NCBI GenBank assembly: GCA_963691705.1
Contig: OY829539.1
Span: forward strand, 55,774,327-55,838,326
Source: Viola odorata
Lineage: Eukaryota > Streptophyta > Magnoliopsida > Malpighiales > Violaceae
Direction of reading: 5' to 3'
Length of the DNA stretch: 64,000 bases
The translations under genes and the position numbers were made by a program. The notes under the pieces are model-generated. The model was not told where the DNA came from, did no database searches, and saw only the letters and a program-made list of their open reading frames with translations. Positions 10,101 to 18,907 of the stretch are shown piece by piece; position 1 is the stretch's first letter; each line of letters starts with the position of its first letter.

Positions 10101-10536
10101 GGGATCGGGATTTGGATTTGGCAGGGGATGGTTTGAATTGATTTGGGGGAATTGTAATGGCTCCCTCTCCCCTCATTGAAATTGGGTGGCTCTTTATAAC
10201 GGGGATCCAATTGAAATTGGATCCGTTGGTATTTTGAAAGAAAATGGAGAAGGTGTCCGTTGGTGTCTTTGAAAAAAAAGGATGAGTGTGTCGGCTCTAT
10301 TTTGAAAATGGAGGAGAAAAGTCGTTGTGTGTGTACGGGAAAAATATTTAATTTTGTTCGAACCAACGGTCCGAAAAATCTCGTTTGAAATTGATAAAAA
10401 AAACTAGAACAGAAAAATAATAAAAATACGAATGAAGCGGAATAAAACACGAATAATAATAATTAATAAAAACGTGAAAATGTTCTGATAAATAGTGATA
10501 ATTTAAATTATTCGTGTCAAAAATCGGGTAGCAACA
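7179..10536 (-). repeat. 5' LTR of the Tat/Ogre-like element (complete, 3358 bp)
   Basis: On the plus strand it runs from TGTCGCGCCG (7179) to GGGTAGCAACA (10536), so both ends obey the TG/CA rule. The right half (8865-10536) duplicates the window's first 1672 bp. The left half (7179-8864) has no partner in the window because the other LTR is truncated by the window edge. It includes the same palindromes, GC-rich block and 52-bp duplication as the partner LTR. LTRs over 3 kb are usual for Ogre-like elements. Confidence 0.88.
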
Positions 10537-11155
10537 ATTATTTAGGGAGAATTCAAGTGGAAATAAAATATTTTGCAAGTGGCTTATGATGAAATGAATT
10601 GAATAATGAGCAAAGATAAGTGTTTGAAGAAGCAAAAGAATTAAGAAGACAAAAGAAATATGGAAGCAAAGAGCAAAGTCCAATGTCATCTTACTACTAT
10701 CCCATGTCTAATGGTGCATGTACCCTGGATATTATGCAAATCTAACTAGCACTTAGTTTAGCATTTGCACTCATGAAAGAAATAAGGCGTGAAGGCCCGA
10801 AATGCTCACAGGGATATGATTGTGACAGCTTACGGTTAAAACATGCTGCAGATATAAGAGCAAGCAGGCGAGATCATACATGTCATATAATTTCAAATGG
10901 TTGTACAAGTTATCCTTGATGCAATAACAATGATTAACATGCTCAATCTATGGAAGAAAATTTAAGGGCAGTGTGGATTTTATTTAAGCAAAAACAATAT
11001 TTACCACCACAAAGTCCAAAAAGTCTTAAAAGTCCCCCTTTTTAAAGAGTTGCCCCCAATATAGAGAAAGGAGTGTACAAAAGGCTAAGACTTAAATGGA
11101 AAATGAACTTCCCCGAACTATGCGGCAGGAGCAGCGAGGGCAGAGGGAGGATCAT
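10537..11155. other. Sequence between the 5' LTR and a second gag fragment
   Basis: No reliable gene is present. By position it follows the gag stop of the neighbouring minus-strand element and may be its gag-pol spacer. An isolated GTTGCCCCC near 11050 recalls the Tat-type purine tract but has no LTR beside it. Confidence 0.3.
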
Positions 11156-12169
11156 TCAGGAGTTGGTAGGAGGAGTGCTGACGGTCACGTTACGCCCTTC
11201 GAAAGAGATCCATCCGCTCTTGAGTAAGTTATTGACCTTTCTCTTAAAAGTAAAGCAGTTTTCTATTGTGTGGCCCTGGGATCCGGTATGGTACTCGCAC
11301 CTAGCATCAGGATCGTACCACTTTGGATAAGGAGGTTGTTGAGGTTGATATAGGATGGGTACAATTTGCCCAGCTGCTAAGAGATGCTCGTAAATCTTTC
11401 CCAAAGGAATGGGAAGGGGTGGCAGCGGCTCTTGGTTCCCATGGTTATTTTGGTTGCTCGGGTCCTTTGGCGAGTTGCATGGCAGTCCGAAAAGTTGTCT
11501 GTGACCGGGTCGGTGGGAGACCAAGCTAACGTATTTCTTCACGTGAGGTGCTGCCTCTGGCGCGAAAATAGCGATTCTTCCGGACTTAATTCCTTGCTCA
11601 ACTCTCTCGGCTACTAGGACCATGTCAGAGAAGCCACTGGACGGGTTGGAGATGAGATGAGTGTAGTAAGGAGCTGAGAAAGTATTTACAAAAATGGATA
11701 TGAGCTCTTTGTCACTTAGAGGAGGAGAAATCCTGGCGGCTAGTTCTCTCCATCTCTGAGCATAAGCTTTAACCAATTCGTCATCTCTCTTCTCTAGATT
11801 CTGGAGATCAGAACGGTCCGGTGCCACTTCCAAGTTGAACTTGTACTGCTTGAAGAAGACGTCAAAAAAATCTCTCCAAGTCATGATCTTGATTCTATCC
11901 AATCCCATGTACCAAGTCAAGGCATGCTTGGCCAGACTCTCCTTGAACAAATGGATCAATAGAGGTTCATCATGTATCACCTCTGACATCTTATTGTAGT
12001 AGATTTTGAGGTGAGTCTTGAGGCATTCAATCCCAGTGTACTTCTCGAATTCCGGAATCTTGAATTTCTGAGGTTTGGTAATCCCTGGTACCATACACAT
12101 ATCCGCAGGAGCTGTTAACTCCTCACCTATCATATTAAAGGGGAGAGGTTCAAATCTTCTTAGCTCCAA
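11156..12169 (-). CDS. Gag polyprotein fragment of a second Tat/Ogre-like retrotransposon
   Basis: An uninterrupted minus-strand frame of about 337 codons. In order: a linker with PADMCMVPGITKPQKF; the retrotransposon gag domain (KIPEFEKYTGIECLKTHLK, then LTWYMGLDRIKIMTWRDFFD, and AYAQRWRELAARI), roughly residues 35-200; a proline-rich linker; and the C-terminal finger-like CEYHTGSQGHTIENC (about residues 287-301) followed by SGWISFEGRN. Gag packages element RNA. The frame has no ATG at its 5' edge: the first in-frame ATG is the M of FNMIGEE, and sequence right of 12170 is unrelated AT-rich DNA, so the N-terminal ~100 residues are missing. No protease or RT follows. It is better preserved than the gag in the adjacent element and belongs to a different family of the same lineage. 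Confidence 0.75.
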   Translation of the reverse strand: MELRRFEPLPFNMIGEELTAPADMCMVPGITKPQKFKIPEFEKYTGIECLKTHLKIYYNKMSEVIHDEPLLIHLFKESLAKHALTWYMGLDRIKIMTWRDFFDVFFKQYKFNLEVAPDRSDLQNLEKRDDELVKAYAQRWRELAARISPPLSDKELISIFVNTFSAPYYTHLISNPSSGFSDMVLVAERVEQGIKSGRIAIFAPEAAPHVKKYVSLVSHRPGHRQLFGLPCNSPKDPSNQNNHGNQEPLPPLPIPLGKIYEHLLAAGQIVPILYQPQQPPYPKWYDPDARCEYHTGSQGHTIENCFTFKRKVNNLLKSGWISFEGRNVTVSTPPTNS

Positions 12170-12170
12170 C

Positions 12171-12360
12171 TTTATTTTTTTCCTTCTAAATTTAACTCCT
12201 CTTTCTTTTTTCCTTCTAAACTATATTAAAATTCCTCATTTTTTTCTTTTAAACTTAATTAAAAGTCCTAATTTTTTTTCTTTTATTTGTTATTTTAAAT
12301 ATAAACTTTTATTAAGGAAGTTATATGAGAATTATTATGAGGGAAAAATTTTCGGGTGAT
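12171..12360. repeat. AT-rich imperfect repeats of CCTTCTAAAYTTAA
   Basis: Three or so imperfect copies of a roughly 40-50-bp unit (TTTTTTCCTTCTAAA, then variants of TTAAACTTAATTAAAAGTCC). They start exactly where the gag frame is cut off, so this edge marks the breakpoint of the upstream element. Confidence 0.5.
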
Positions 12361-12383
12361 ATATTATTAATTATTATAAAAAC

Positions 12384-12527
12384 AAAATTTCAGGTTAGAA
12401 TGGGAACCGACCTGGTCCGACCCAAAAAAATCTGGTCCGGTTCGGGTCTATCCCAGACGAGAACTGGTAATTCAAGTCCGGTCTGATTCTAGCCCCAAAA
12501 CCAGACCGGCACGTGTACACCCCTACC
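12384..12527. repeat. GGTCCG/CCGGAC-rich fragment, possibly the end of a hAT-type transposon
   Basis: Short GGTCCG, GGTCTGG and CCGGTC motifs repeat in both orientations and the block ends in CACGTGTACACCCCTA. A TAGGGGTGTA-like end with subterminal repeats recalls plant hAT elements. No matching opposite terminus or 8-bp target duplication was found, so this is tentative. Confidence 0.3.
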
Positions 12528-13058
12528 ATTTTCTTATTATATAAGTGTTCAACTGATCATTTTCTTATATAGTTTTTCTTAATTAATGTAACACATTTTT
12601 TTACTTTAAAAAATATGCCTAAAAGAAAGTTGACACATAGTGATAACATACTTTTATACTGGAAGGGTACGTGAGCCTTTTCGTACAACAATGACTTGAT
12701 CGCTCCCACCCTTATTGAGGATTGAAGTGAGATTTTTTTTTGTTTGGAATGACTGAAATTAAGAATTATTTTATGGTTTAAAGATAGGTGGATTCAATTT
12801 TTTTTTTCACTTCCTAGTTATTATTTTTATTCTTTTTTATAAGAAATTAAACTTATTCGAGCATTGATTAAGTGCAAAAATTCTATATTTTTACTACCTA
12901 ATTACTTGTAGTTTGAACAGTAAATCTATTGATTAAATTAAATTCTCTCCACTTTTGCTAGGAAAAACAAGAGAGGTGACTTTAAGAGGAAAGCAGTAGA
13001 AGAAGAAAGCGAAGCAGCAGAGAGCCATTCTTGACCACTTTCTTGGCCAATAAGAGTT
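12528..13058. other. AT-rich DNA without recognisable feature
   Basis: No open frame, repeat or RNA-like structure stands out. It is the left flank of the LINE insertion. Confidence 0.4.
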
Positions 13059-13066
13059 AATGAGCC

Positions 13067-13100
<34 letters not shown>

Positions 13101-13593
13101 GCAGAAGAGATTTTATTACCTCTGAGGGAGAAGGCGAGAATAGAGGAAGAATATACAGTGGACGCTCCTAAAAAAGGAGCGACAGACAATCCTAAAGAGA
13201 AACAAACCAACAAAAACAAAACGACCAACACTACTGATCAAGATCTACCCCAAGAAGATAGCCAAGTTGGGGACAAAATCATCATACCCAAACTGTAGGG
13301 GAATGAATGATCAGAACTCTTTAACCATCTATACCAGAAAGAGAAGGAGGAATTGAAAACCCGTCGCGAACAAGTAGATTCTTGATTAAAAACCATTCTG
13401 TTTCTCTGCAACCACAAGCTCCAAACCACAGCATAAAACAGAGCCCTCCATTTTTCTTTGACCTGCGTCCCTTCCCAAGGAACAAGGCTAGCCCACGAAC
13501 CCCACAACTCACCGATAGTCCTAGGAGGGCACCAGGAAATCCCCAACCAACGCATAACCGCATTCCAACAATCTAAGGAAAATGAGCCGGATT
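13059..13593 (-). mobile_element. 5'-truncated LINE with poly(A) tail and 13-bp target-site duplication
   Basis: AATGAGCCGGATT occurs at 13059-13071 and again at 13581-13593. Between them lie a 28-base T run (13071-13098, a poly(A) tail on the minus strand) and a minus-strand coding tail. A long direct duplication, a poly(A) end and 5' truncation together are the signature of target-primed reverse transcription. The inserted sequence is only about 509 bp. Confidence 0.85.
13238..13580 (-). pseudogene. LINE reverse-transcriptase protein, C-terminal fragment
   Basis: The minus-strand frame is open from the truncation point (around 13580) to its stop at 13238. It contains WRALFYAVVWSLWLQRNRMV, the W-LW--RN signature of the zinc-binding region C-terminal to the reverse transcriptase in plant LINEs, preceded by a tryptophan-rich segment (LWGSWASLVP). 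The endonuclease and RT domains are absent because of 5' truncation, so the piece is non-functional. An overlapping frame on the same strand is a shadow. Confidence 0.75.
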
Positions 13594-13925
13594 ATTACGG
13601 GAAATCCTAGAGATTGGCGCACTTATCAGATTAGCGATAGGAGAGCTTGGGACGACTTTGAACTCTTTTTCATCAGGTGTAGATCTTCCTATTAGGAGTC
13701 TACACCTAGAAAAGATCAGAAATAATTTGTTAATTAAGATTTATCTTTTTGGTTATTATTTTTAAGTAGCACAAGAAATGTAGCTAAACTATTTAAGCTA
13801 CAAGTGTTCTTTGGAGATTAGGCTTCTCCTCTATCAATTTTCTGAGTTTTATTTTGTGAACATCTTGCTCTGTGATTTCCGAGTTGAAAAATTACGGATT
13901 ACTATTTTTATTAAACTGATTATTA
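13594..13925. other. Unassigned DNA between LINE and MITE
   Basis: No credible gene or repeat was recognised. Confidence 0.4.
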
Positions 13926-14158
13926 CTCCCTCCGTTTTTTATTAAACATTTTTTACTATTTGGGCACGTATATTAAGGAGGTCGGATGGCTCACTATTTG
14001 AGATAATTTTGCTCCTAATTTTTTCTTGGAAGTACATTAAGGATTAACGTACGCTCGAAAAAAAGTACGAATTTTTTTGGGGTGAAATAGTGAGCCATCC
14101 GGCCGCATTGAAATGTGTGCCGGAACAGTAAACGTCATTCTTTAAAATCAGGAGGGAG
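13926..14158. mobile_element. Stowaway-like MITE (Tc1/mariner type), 233 bp
   Basis: The ends are CTCCCTCCGT (13926) and AGGAGGGAG (14158), flanked by TA on both sides (13924-13925 and 14159-14160). The arms remain partly complementary inward, including GGATGGCTCACTATTT (about 13984-13999) and its complement AAATAGTGAGCCATCC (about 14086-14101). Terminal inverted repeats of this sequence with a TA target are standard for Stowaway elements. It has no coding capacity. Confidence 0.82.
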
Positions 14159-14160
14159 TA

Positions 14161-14934
14161 TATTTTTTTCATCAATGTCAATGACTAGCTAAATCCTTAA
14201 TTCCTAATAAGGGCATTTTTGTTTCATGATATCAAAATGTTTTTTATAATTGATTTATATATTTGCATTCATGAGGTTTCTACAAAAACAAATTGTTTTT
14301 CAAGTTAGGTTTAGATCTTGTCAATCCAAGTCATAATCTGATTAGTTGAAGTCGGTCTTAAAGGTGATGGTAAACCTTAAATTCGGATAGATATAATCAG
14401 ACAACTAATCTCGCAAATATTAGAGAAACCAAGTGATCTAATTCAGACACAATTGACAACCGAGGATCCTGAGTTAGGAATTGTCTTCCACTTTTCTAAA
14501 CCAATCAATTTAGTAAACCATTTAACCAGCAAGTGCTAGTTGATTAGATGATACGAGCATGGATCTGTTTGACAGGAGTGTGAACCCATTAGTGCCTACA
14601 TTCATTGCCACCGAAAGACCACCTGCGTGGCCTAGCTTCCCCGCACTCGCGCGTAAAAGAGGAATTTGAGCAGTGTTTGGCATTAGGGCAGGTCATGACG
14701 CCAATGACTGAAATTCTGGCACATGTTGGACTGTTTTGGGCATTGGATGAGCTATCAAGGTGATGTGATCCGACCCTCAGGCGTGAGGACCGAATGACAT
14801 TCAACGAAAGGAGGATCTAGCTCATGAGTTTGAGACAAGCAAACAACAATAAAAACAGTAGGAAATATGGATGAACAGAGAGAGACACGTAGCAGAAAGG
14901 ATTAGCAATAAATTACCCGATTGAATAGCGGAGG
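14161..14934. other. Unassigned DNA left of the chromovirus array
   Basis: No gene, RNA or repeat recognised. A 71-codon minus-strand frame at 14589-14804 has no recognisable motif. The last five bases before the array, GGAGG (14930-14934), would be the left target-site copy, but the right end of the array is outside the window. Confidence 0.4.
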
Positions 14935-15192
14935 TGTCACACCCCAAACTAGAGCATGTGACCGGCATGAGAGTTCAAATGAATTTCTGTATTCATCTCG
15001 GACTCTCACTCGCCTAACTTAACACTTTATCAAGATATTTTCCACAATTTACAGATGGTTCATAACGACAAACTCAAGATTTTTCTTTCATTGATTCCAA
15101 GTAATATATACAGCATCACAAAGTCACTTCTGCATTTACTACAACAAGTAACAGATTTATTAGGGAGATTGTAATTTACAACTTCCAAAACT

Positions 15193-15202
15193 TATATATA
15201 TA
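15193..15202 (-). promoter_or_regulatory. Candidate TATA box of the chromovirus LTR
   Basis: The element strand reads TATATATATAAG here, about 1850 bases into the LTR and about 260 bases before its end, a plausible place for a promoter with a short R-U5. The same element occurs in the other LTRs (for example near 22270). There is no transcript evidence. Confidence 0.4.
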
Positions 15203-16659
15203 CAATCTATTAATCGACTAGGCCCTAGCGAAGGAGAATGTTGGGCATACCGATTAACCTTTACTCCCCTAGATCTGCCAACCAACTCACTACCGTCTGC
15301 TACCAACTGAAAAAAATGGTTTATAAGAGAGGATGAGTTACCACAACTCAGTGAACAAATAATACAAGATATAAACAAGCATGTACACGCAATCATTCAC
15401 ATTCTCTGTATTCCCTACATATGATTTAATATAATTATATCAATATCCAAATACTATAATTCATACACTCATCGCAATACAGTTAATCTATCAAGGCACA
15501 AACAACTCATATTCAGACCGTGATCTCATCACGTGCCAACACCATAGTCCCTGAAGGCTAGGACATGAGAATTTCTCAATCATTCTCAATCATTCTTAAT
15601 CGTTTTCAACAATTCTCAACAGACCGAAGTGCTGGCCAAGCCACTTCGTGCTACCGCCATAACCTCCGGCTAGCTAAGGTATACAAACCATGTGCACATG
15701 TACTAACACCACCCCTGTTAGTTAGGGTCATAATCAACATCATATACCATCTTCCATCACCAATTAATATCACCAAGCATATTCACAGCCATAACACAAA
15801 ACATACAGTCATAACATAATTCATACGCATGCAATACTATCATGCAATTTATACTTTGCATTATTCACTCACATTTGTATATACACAGCAAAATTCACTT
15901 CACATGCCCCGCTCACTCTGCTGTAGGATCTGTCTGCTTCACACCTAACACCATTTAAATAACATACAAGTTATTTACACAATAATTAAATCAATTTCAG
16001 ACCTGTACAATTATTTTAAAAGACCAGCACAATTTCTCATCCCTTCTTTTCCTGTTTCTTTTCAATTCAACTCTTTTCTTGCAACAAATAAATTAATTAA
16101 AACACATATATTTATCCAAAATATTACACATTTAAAATTATAAATAGTTTTCCCAAAACTGATCCTGCTGTAGGGACTAATCTGCAAGCGCTTAAACATT
16201 TAGGACTAAACTTCACCATCTTCATAACTGTAGGGACTGAACCATAATAAATTTTCTGCCACTGTTTTTCTAGAAATTTCAGACTAATTCCTACATCACA
16301 TACATACCACAACATCTAATTTATCACTTAATTAGTTTCATACTCATATTTCCCATGAATTTCAAAATTAAAACTACTAAGGTTAAATCCCTAATCCACA
16401 CGTCACTAAACCCAAACCCATTAATTAAAACTCATTTGGTTATCATTCAACATCATTACTTAACATTTATATTCATTTACATTCAAGATTTTACCAACAA
16501 ATTCATACACCCAATTGCTCCCGTACACCCAAATAACCCTAACATATTCACCCAAAACTAAACCCAAGCTATTCCATAGCTCTTAATTGAAAAACAAAAT
16601 CCATATAAATATTAAACACAATGAATATACTTACTAGTTTTCTTCAAGCTAAATCAATG

Positions 16660-16915
16660 GCAGCACCCCATTTTTACTTCCTCTCTTTCCCGTTCTCACT
16701 TCCCTTTCTCTCTTACTATTTTCCTTCTTTCCTTTTCCTATCTTTCCTTTACTTTTTCCCGTACTCACTCTCTTTCTTTTCTTATCCTCTCTCTCTTTCC
16801 ATGACACATGTCCTTTCCTTTCCTTATTTTTATTTCTTACCTGAACCTTATCCCTTTCTTTTCCTTATTCTATTATTTCTTTCCTTTTCTTTTCTTTTTT
16901 TTTTCCAATTCTTTT
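16660..16915. repeat. Long polypyrimidine tract in the LTR (purine-rich on element strand)
   Basis: About 250 bp of almost pure C/T (CTTTCC, TTCTTT and CTCTCT runs) ending in a run of Ts near 16890. It recurs in every complete LTR at the same offset, therefore every ~7.1 kb. A 108-codon frame across it is low-complexity and rejected as a gene. Confidence 0.8.
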
Positions 16916-17043
16916 TATTAGTTCATTATAATTATAGAAAGCACTAATTTATACGAACCCAATACAATTTCTAACTCTTTTCTAATCGGACTAGTACTCG
17001 TCTAGCTAACTAAAATAAATCGAAGTTAAAATTTCTAAGGGTC

Positions 17044-18252
17044 TCACATTCTCCCCACCTTAAGAAATTCGGTCCCCGAATTTAAGTTATACTTACTGTG
17101 GTTTTGGAATAGGTAGGGATACTTCTCTCGCATCTCATCTTCGGATTCCCAAGTAACTTCTTCATTTGAATTATTCTGCCACACAACTTTTACAGTGGCA
17201 ATTTCTTTAGAACGAAGCTTCTTCACTTGACGATCTACAATCTGTATAGGTTGAATCTCATAAGATAAATCTTCCTTGAACTCAACCAGCTGAGGTTCCA
17301 TTACATGAGATGGATCATGAAGGTATTTCCGAAGCATAGATACATGGAATACAGGATGTACATCCGACAAGCTTGGTGGGAGTGCTAATTTGTATGCCAC
17401 AGCTCCAATCCTTTCAAGAATTTCAAACGGCCCAATGAATCGCGGATTCAACTTCCCTTTCTTACCAAACCGAAGAACACCCTTTGTAGGAGAAACTTTC
17501 AAAAATACATGATCTCCAACTGAAAATTCTAGATTTCTTCTCCTGTTATCAGCATAACCTTTCTGTCTACTCTGTGCAGCTTGTAGTTTATCACGAATCA
17601 ACTTGACTTTTTCAGTAGTTAACTCAACAATTTCCGGACCCAATAATTTCCTTACACCAACTTCATCCCAGCAAACAGGTGTACGACATCTACGACCATA
17701 TAATGCTTCATACGGAGCCATTTGAATGCTAGAATAATAACTATTATTGTAAGCAAATTCAACCAGAGAAAGATATTTACTCCAGCTACCTCCAAAGTCA
17801 ATAACACAAGCCCGTAACATGTCTTCAAGTGTCTGAATAGTTCTCTCCGATTGGCCATCAGTTTGAGGATGGAAGGCAGTACTAAGATCAAGATTAGTAC
17901 CCATAGACTTCTGAAATTCCCTCCAAAAATGAGAAGTAAACTGTGGACCACGATCAGAAACAATAGAGATTGGCACACCATGGAGTCGAACTATCTCATT
18001 AATATATATTTGAGTAAGCTTTGCAAAACTATATGTTGTCTTTACAGGTAGAAAATGAGCAGATTTTGTAAGTCGATCAACTACAACCCATATAGAATCA
18101 TACCCTTCAAGTGTACGTGGTAACCCCACAACAAAATCCATGGTAATTCGCTCCCACTTCCATTCAGGGATTAACAGTGGTTGAAGCAACCCTGGAGGCT
18201 TTTGATGTTCACCTTTCACTTGTTGACAAATAAGACATTTAGAAACAAAATC
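17044..18252 (-). pseudogene. Chromovirus copy 1: integrase core, C-terminal domain and chromodomain
   Basis: This is the 3' third of pol. It opens inside the integrase zinc finger with KCLICQQ (the CC half). Next come the catalytic core with ITMDFVVGLP (first Asp), ISIVSDRGPQFTS (second Asp) and HPQTDGQSERTIQ (Glu), the RFIGPFEILERIG module and the HPVFHVSMLRKYL motif. It ends with a chromodomain (VKVVWQNNSNEEVTWESEDE, then MREKYPYLF), which in chromoviruses guides insertion to heterochromatin. The enzyme would join cDNA to host DNA. The reading frame is offset from the upstream RNase H part by a frameshift near 18252, so no intact integrase is made. Its stop codon lies inside the first bases of the LTR, after the frame has run through the purine tract. 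Confidence 0.9.
17049..17061 (-). other. Polypurine tract, chromovirus copy 1 (and equivalents)
   Basis: The element strand reads AAGGTGGGGAGAA immediately before the LTR start TGTGAGACCC. The same tract occurs at 24124, 31199, 37093, 44168, 51244 and 58321. It doubles as coding sequence for the last residues of pol. Confidence 0.88.
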
Positions 18253-18907
18253 AGCTGTCTTTCTTCATGTTATTCCACCAATAATGATTCTTCAAGTCTT
18301 TATACATTTTGGTAGAACCAGGATGAATTGTATACGTCGTTTTATGCGCTTGTTCCATAACTTCCCTTTGCAAATCATCCACCTTAGGAACACAAATTCT
18401 GGCACCATACTTAACAATTCCATCACTTGAAATCACAAAATCTGTAGAATTTCCAAGATTAATCTCTTCTCGGATGTGGCATAATTGCGGATCTTTCTCT
18501 TGGGCAACTTTAATTTTCTCAATTAACACAGGCTGGACACGAAAATGAGCTAGTAATACACCCAAATCAGAAATTGAAAGCTGAACTCCGCTATCTAAAA
18601 CCTCATGTAATTCTTTAATCATCGGTCTTCTTACCTCGGCTATGTGGGCTAAACTTCCAAATGACTTCCGGCTTAAAGCATCAGCAACAACATTTGCTTT
18701 TCCCGGATGATATTGTATACTACAATCATAGTCTTTGACCAACTCCATCCACCTCCTTTGCCTAAGGTTGAGATCTCGCTGCTGAAAAATATGTTTGAGG
18801 CTTTTGTGATCTGTAAATATTTCAAAAGTGTCACCATATAAGTAATGCCTCCAGATTTTAAGAGCAAATACAACTACTGTCATCTCCAAGTCATGCGTAG
18901 GATAATT
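18251..18907 (-). pseudogene. Chromovirus copy 1: RNase H (C-terminal part) and integrase zinc-finger HH half
   Basis: The frame continues in register after the amber stop at 18908-18910. It holds the remaining RNase H acidic residues (Glu of HDLEM, Asp of [12 protein letters not shown]), the DALSRK tether, and then the integrase N-terminal HH part ([20 protein letters not shown]). It breaks off at MKKDS followed by TGA. The next expected residues, including KCLIC, are found in another frame, so a small indel (probably a 2-bp loss, or an equivalent gain) lies at about 18252-18256. The first RNase H Asp lies upstream of the stop, so the domain is split in two. Confidence 0.88.

Larger units (their letters stand above)
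1..10536 (-). mobile_element. Tat/Ogre-like Ty3/gypsy LTR retrotransposon, internally deleted, non-autonomous
   Basis: A direct repeat with an offset of 8864 bp (1-1672 against 8865-10536) marks the two LTRs. Orientation is minus: reading leftward from 10536 gives a 5' LTR starting TGTTGCTACCC and ending ACA at 7179, a primer-binding site, gag and pol remnants, a purine tract (1673-1688), then a 3' LTR beginning at 1672. The expected full length is about 12.2 kb, of which the leftmost ~1.7 kb lies outside the window. The integrase C-terminal motif WAPKYEGPYVIK (near 3760-3800, minus) and the gag tail motif GWILFEG place it in the Tat/Ogre group by family knowledge. RT and RNase H are missing. 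The right flank begins ATTAT; the matching left flank is outside, so a target-site duplication cannot be checked. Confidence 0.88.
14935..17048 (-). repeat. LTR 1 of the array (outermost 3' LTR, mosaic)
   Basis: 2114 bp. The left part (14935 to about 15595) differs from all other array LTRs by about eight substitutions and three indels: a missing A near 15187, a missing 6 bp near 15262 and an extra 10-bp duplication near 15585. The rest, to 17048, matched the others wherever compared. On the element strand the diverged part is the 3' end of the LTR. As the only LTR with an outside neighbour it marks the array's left edge. Confidence 0.9.

Noticed and set aside
14589..14804. 71-codon minus-strand frame left of the array
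   Set aside because: No recognisable motif or family; likely chance.
16520..16545. Telomere-like CCCTAAC in the LTR
   Set aside because: A single partial unit, not a repeat tract.
16621..16947. 108-codon plus-strand frame rich in F, S, L and Y, repeated in every LTR
   Set aside because: It is the translation of a polypyrimidine tract; repetition reflects LTR copies, not selection.
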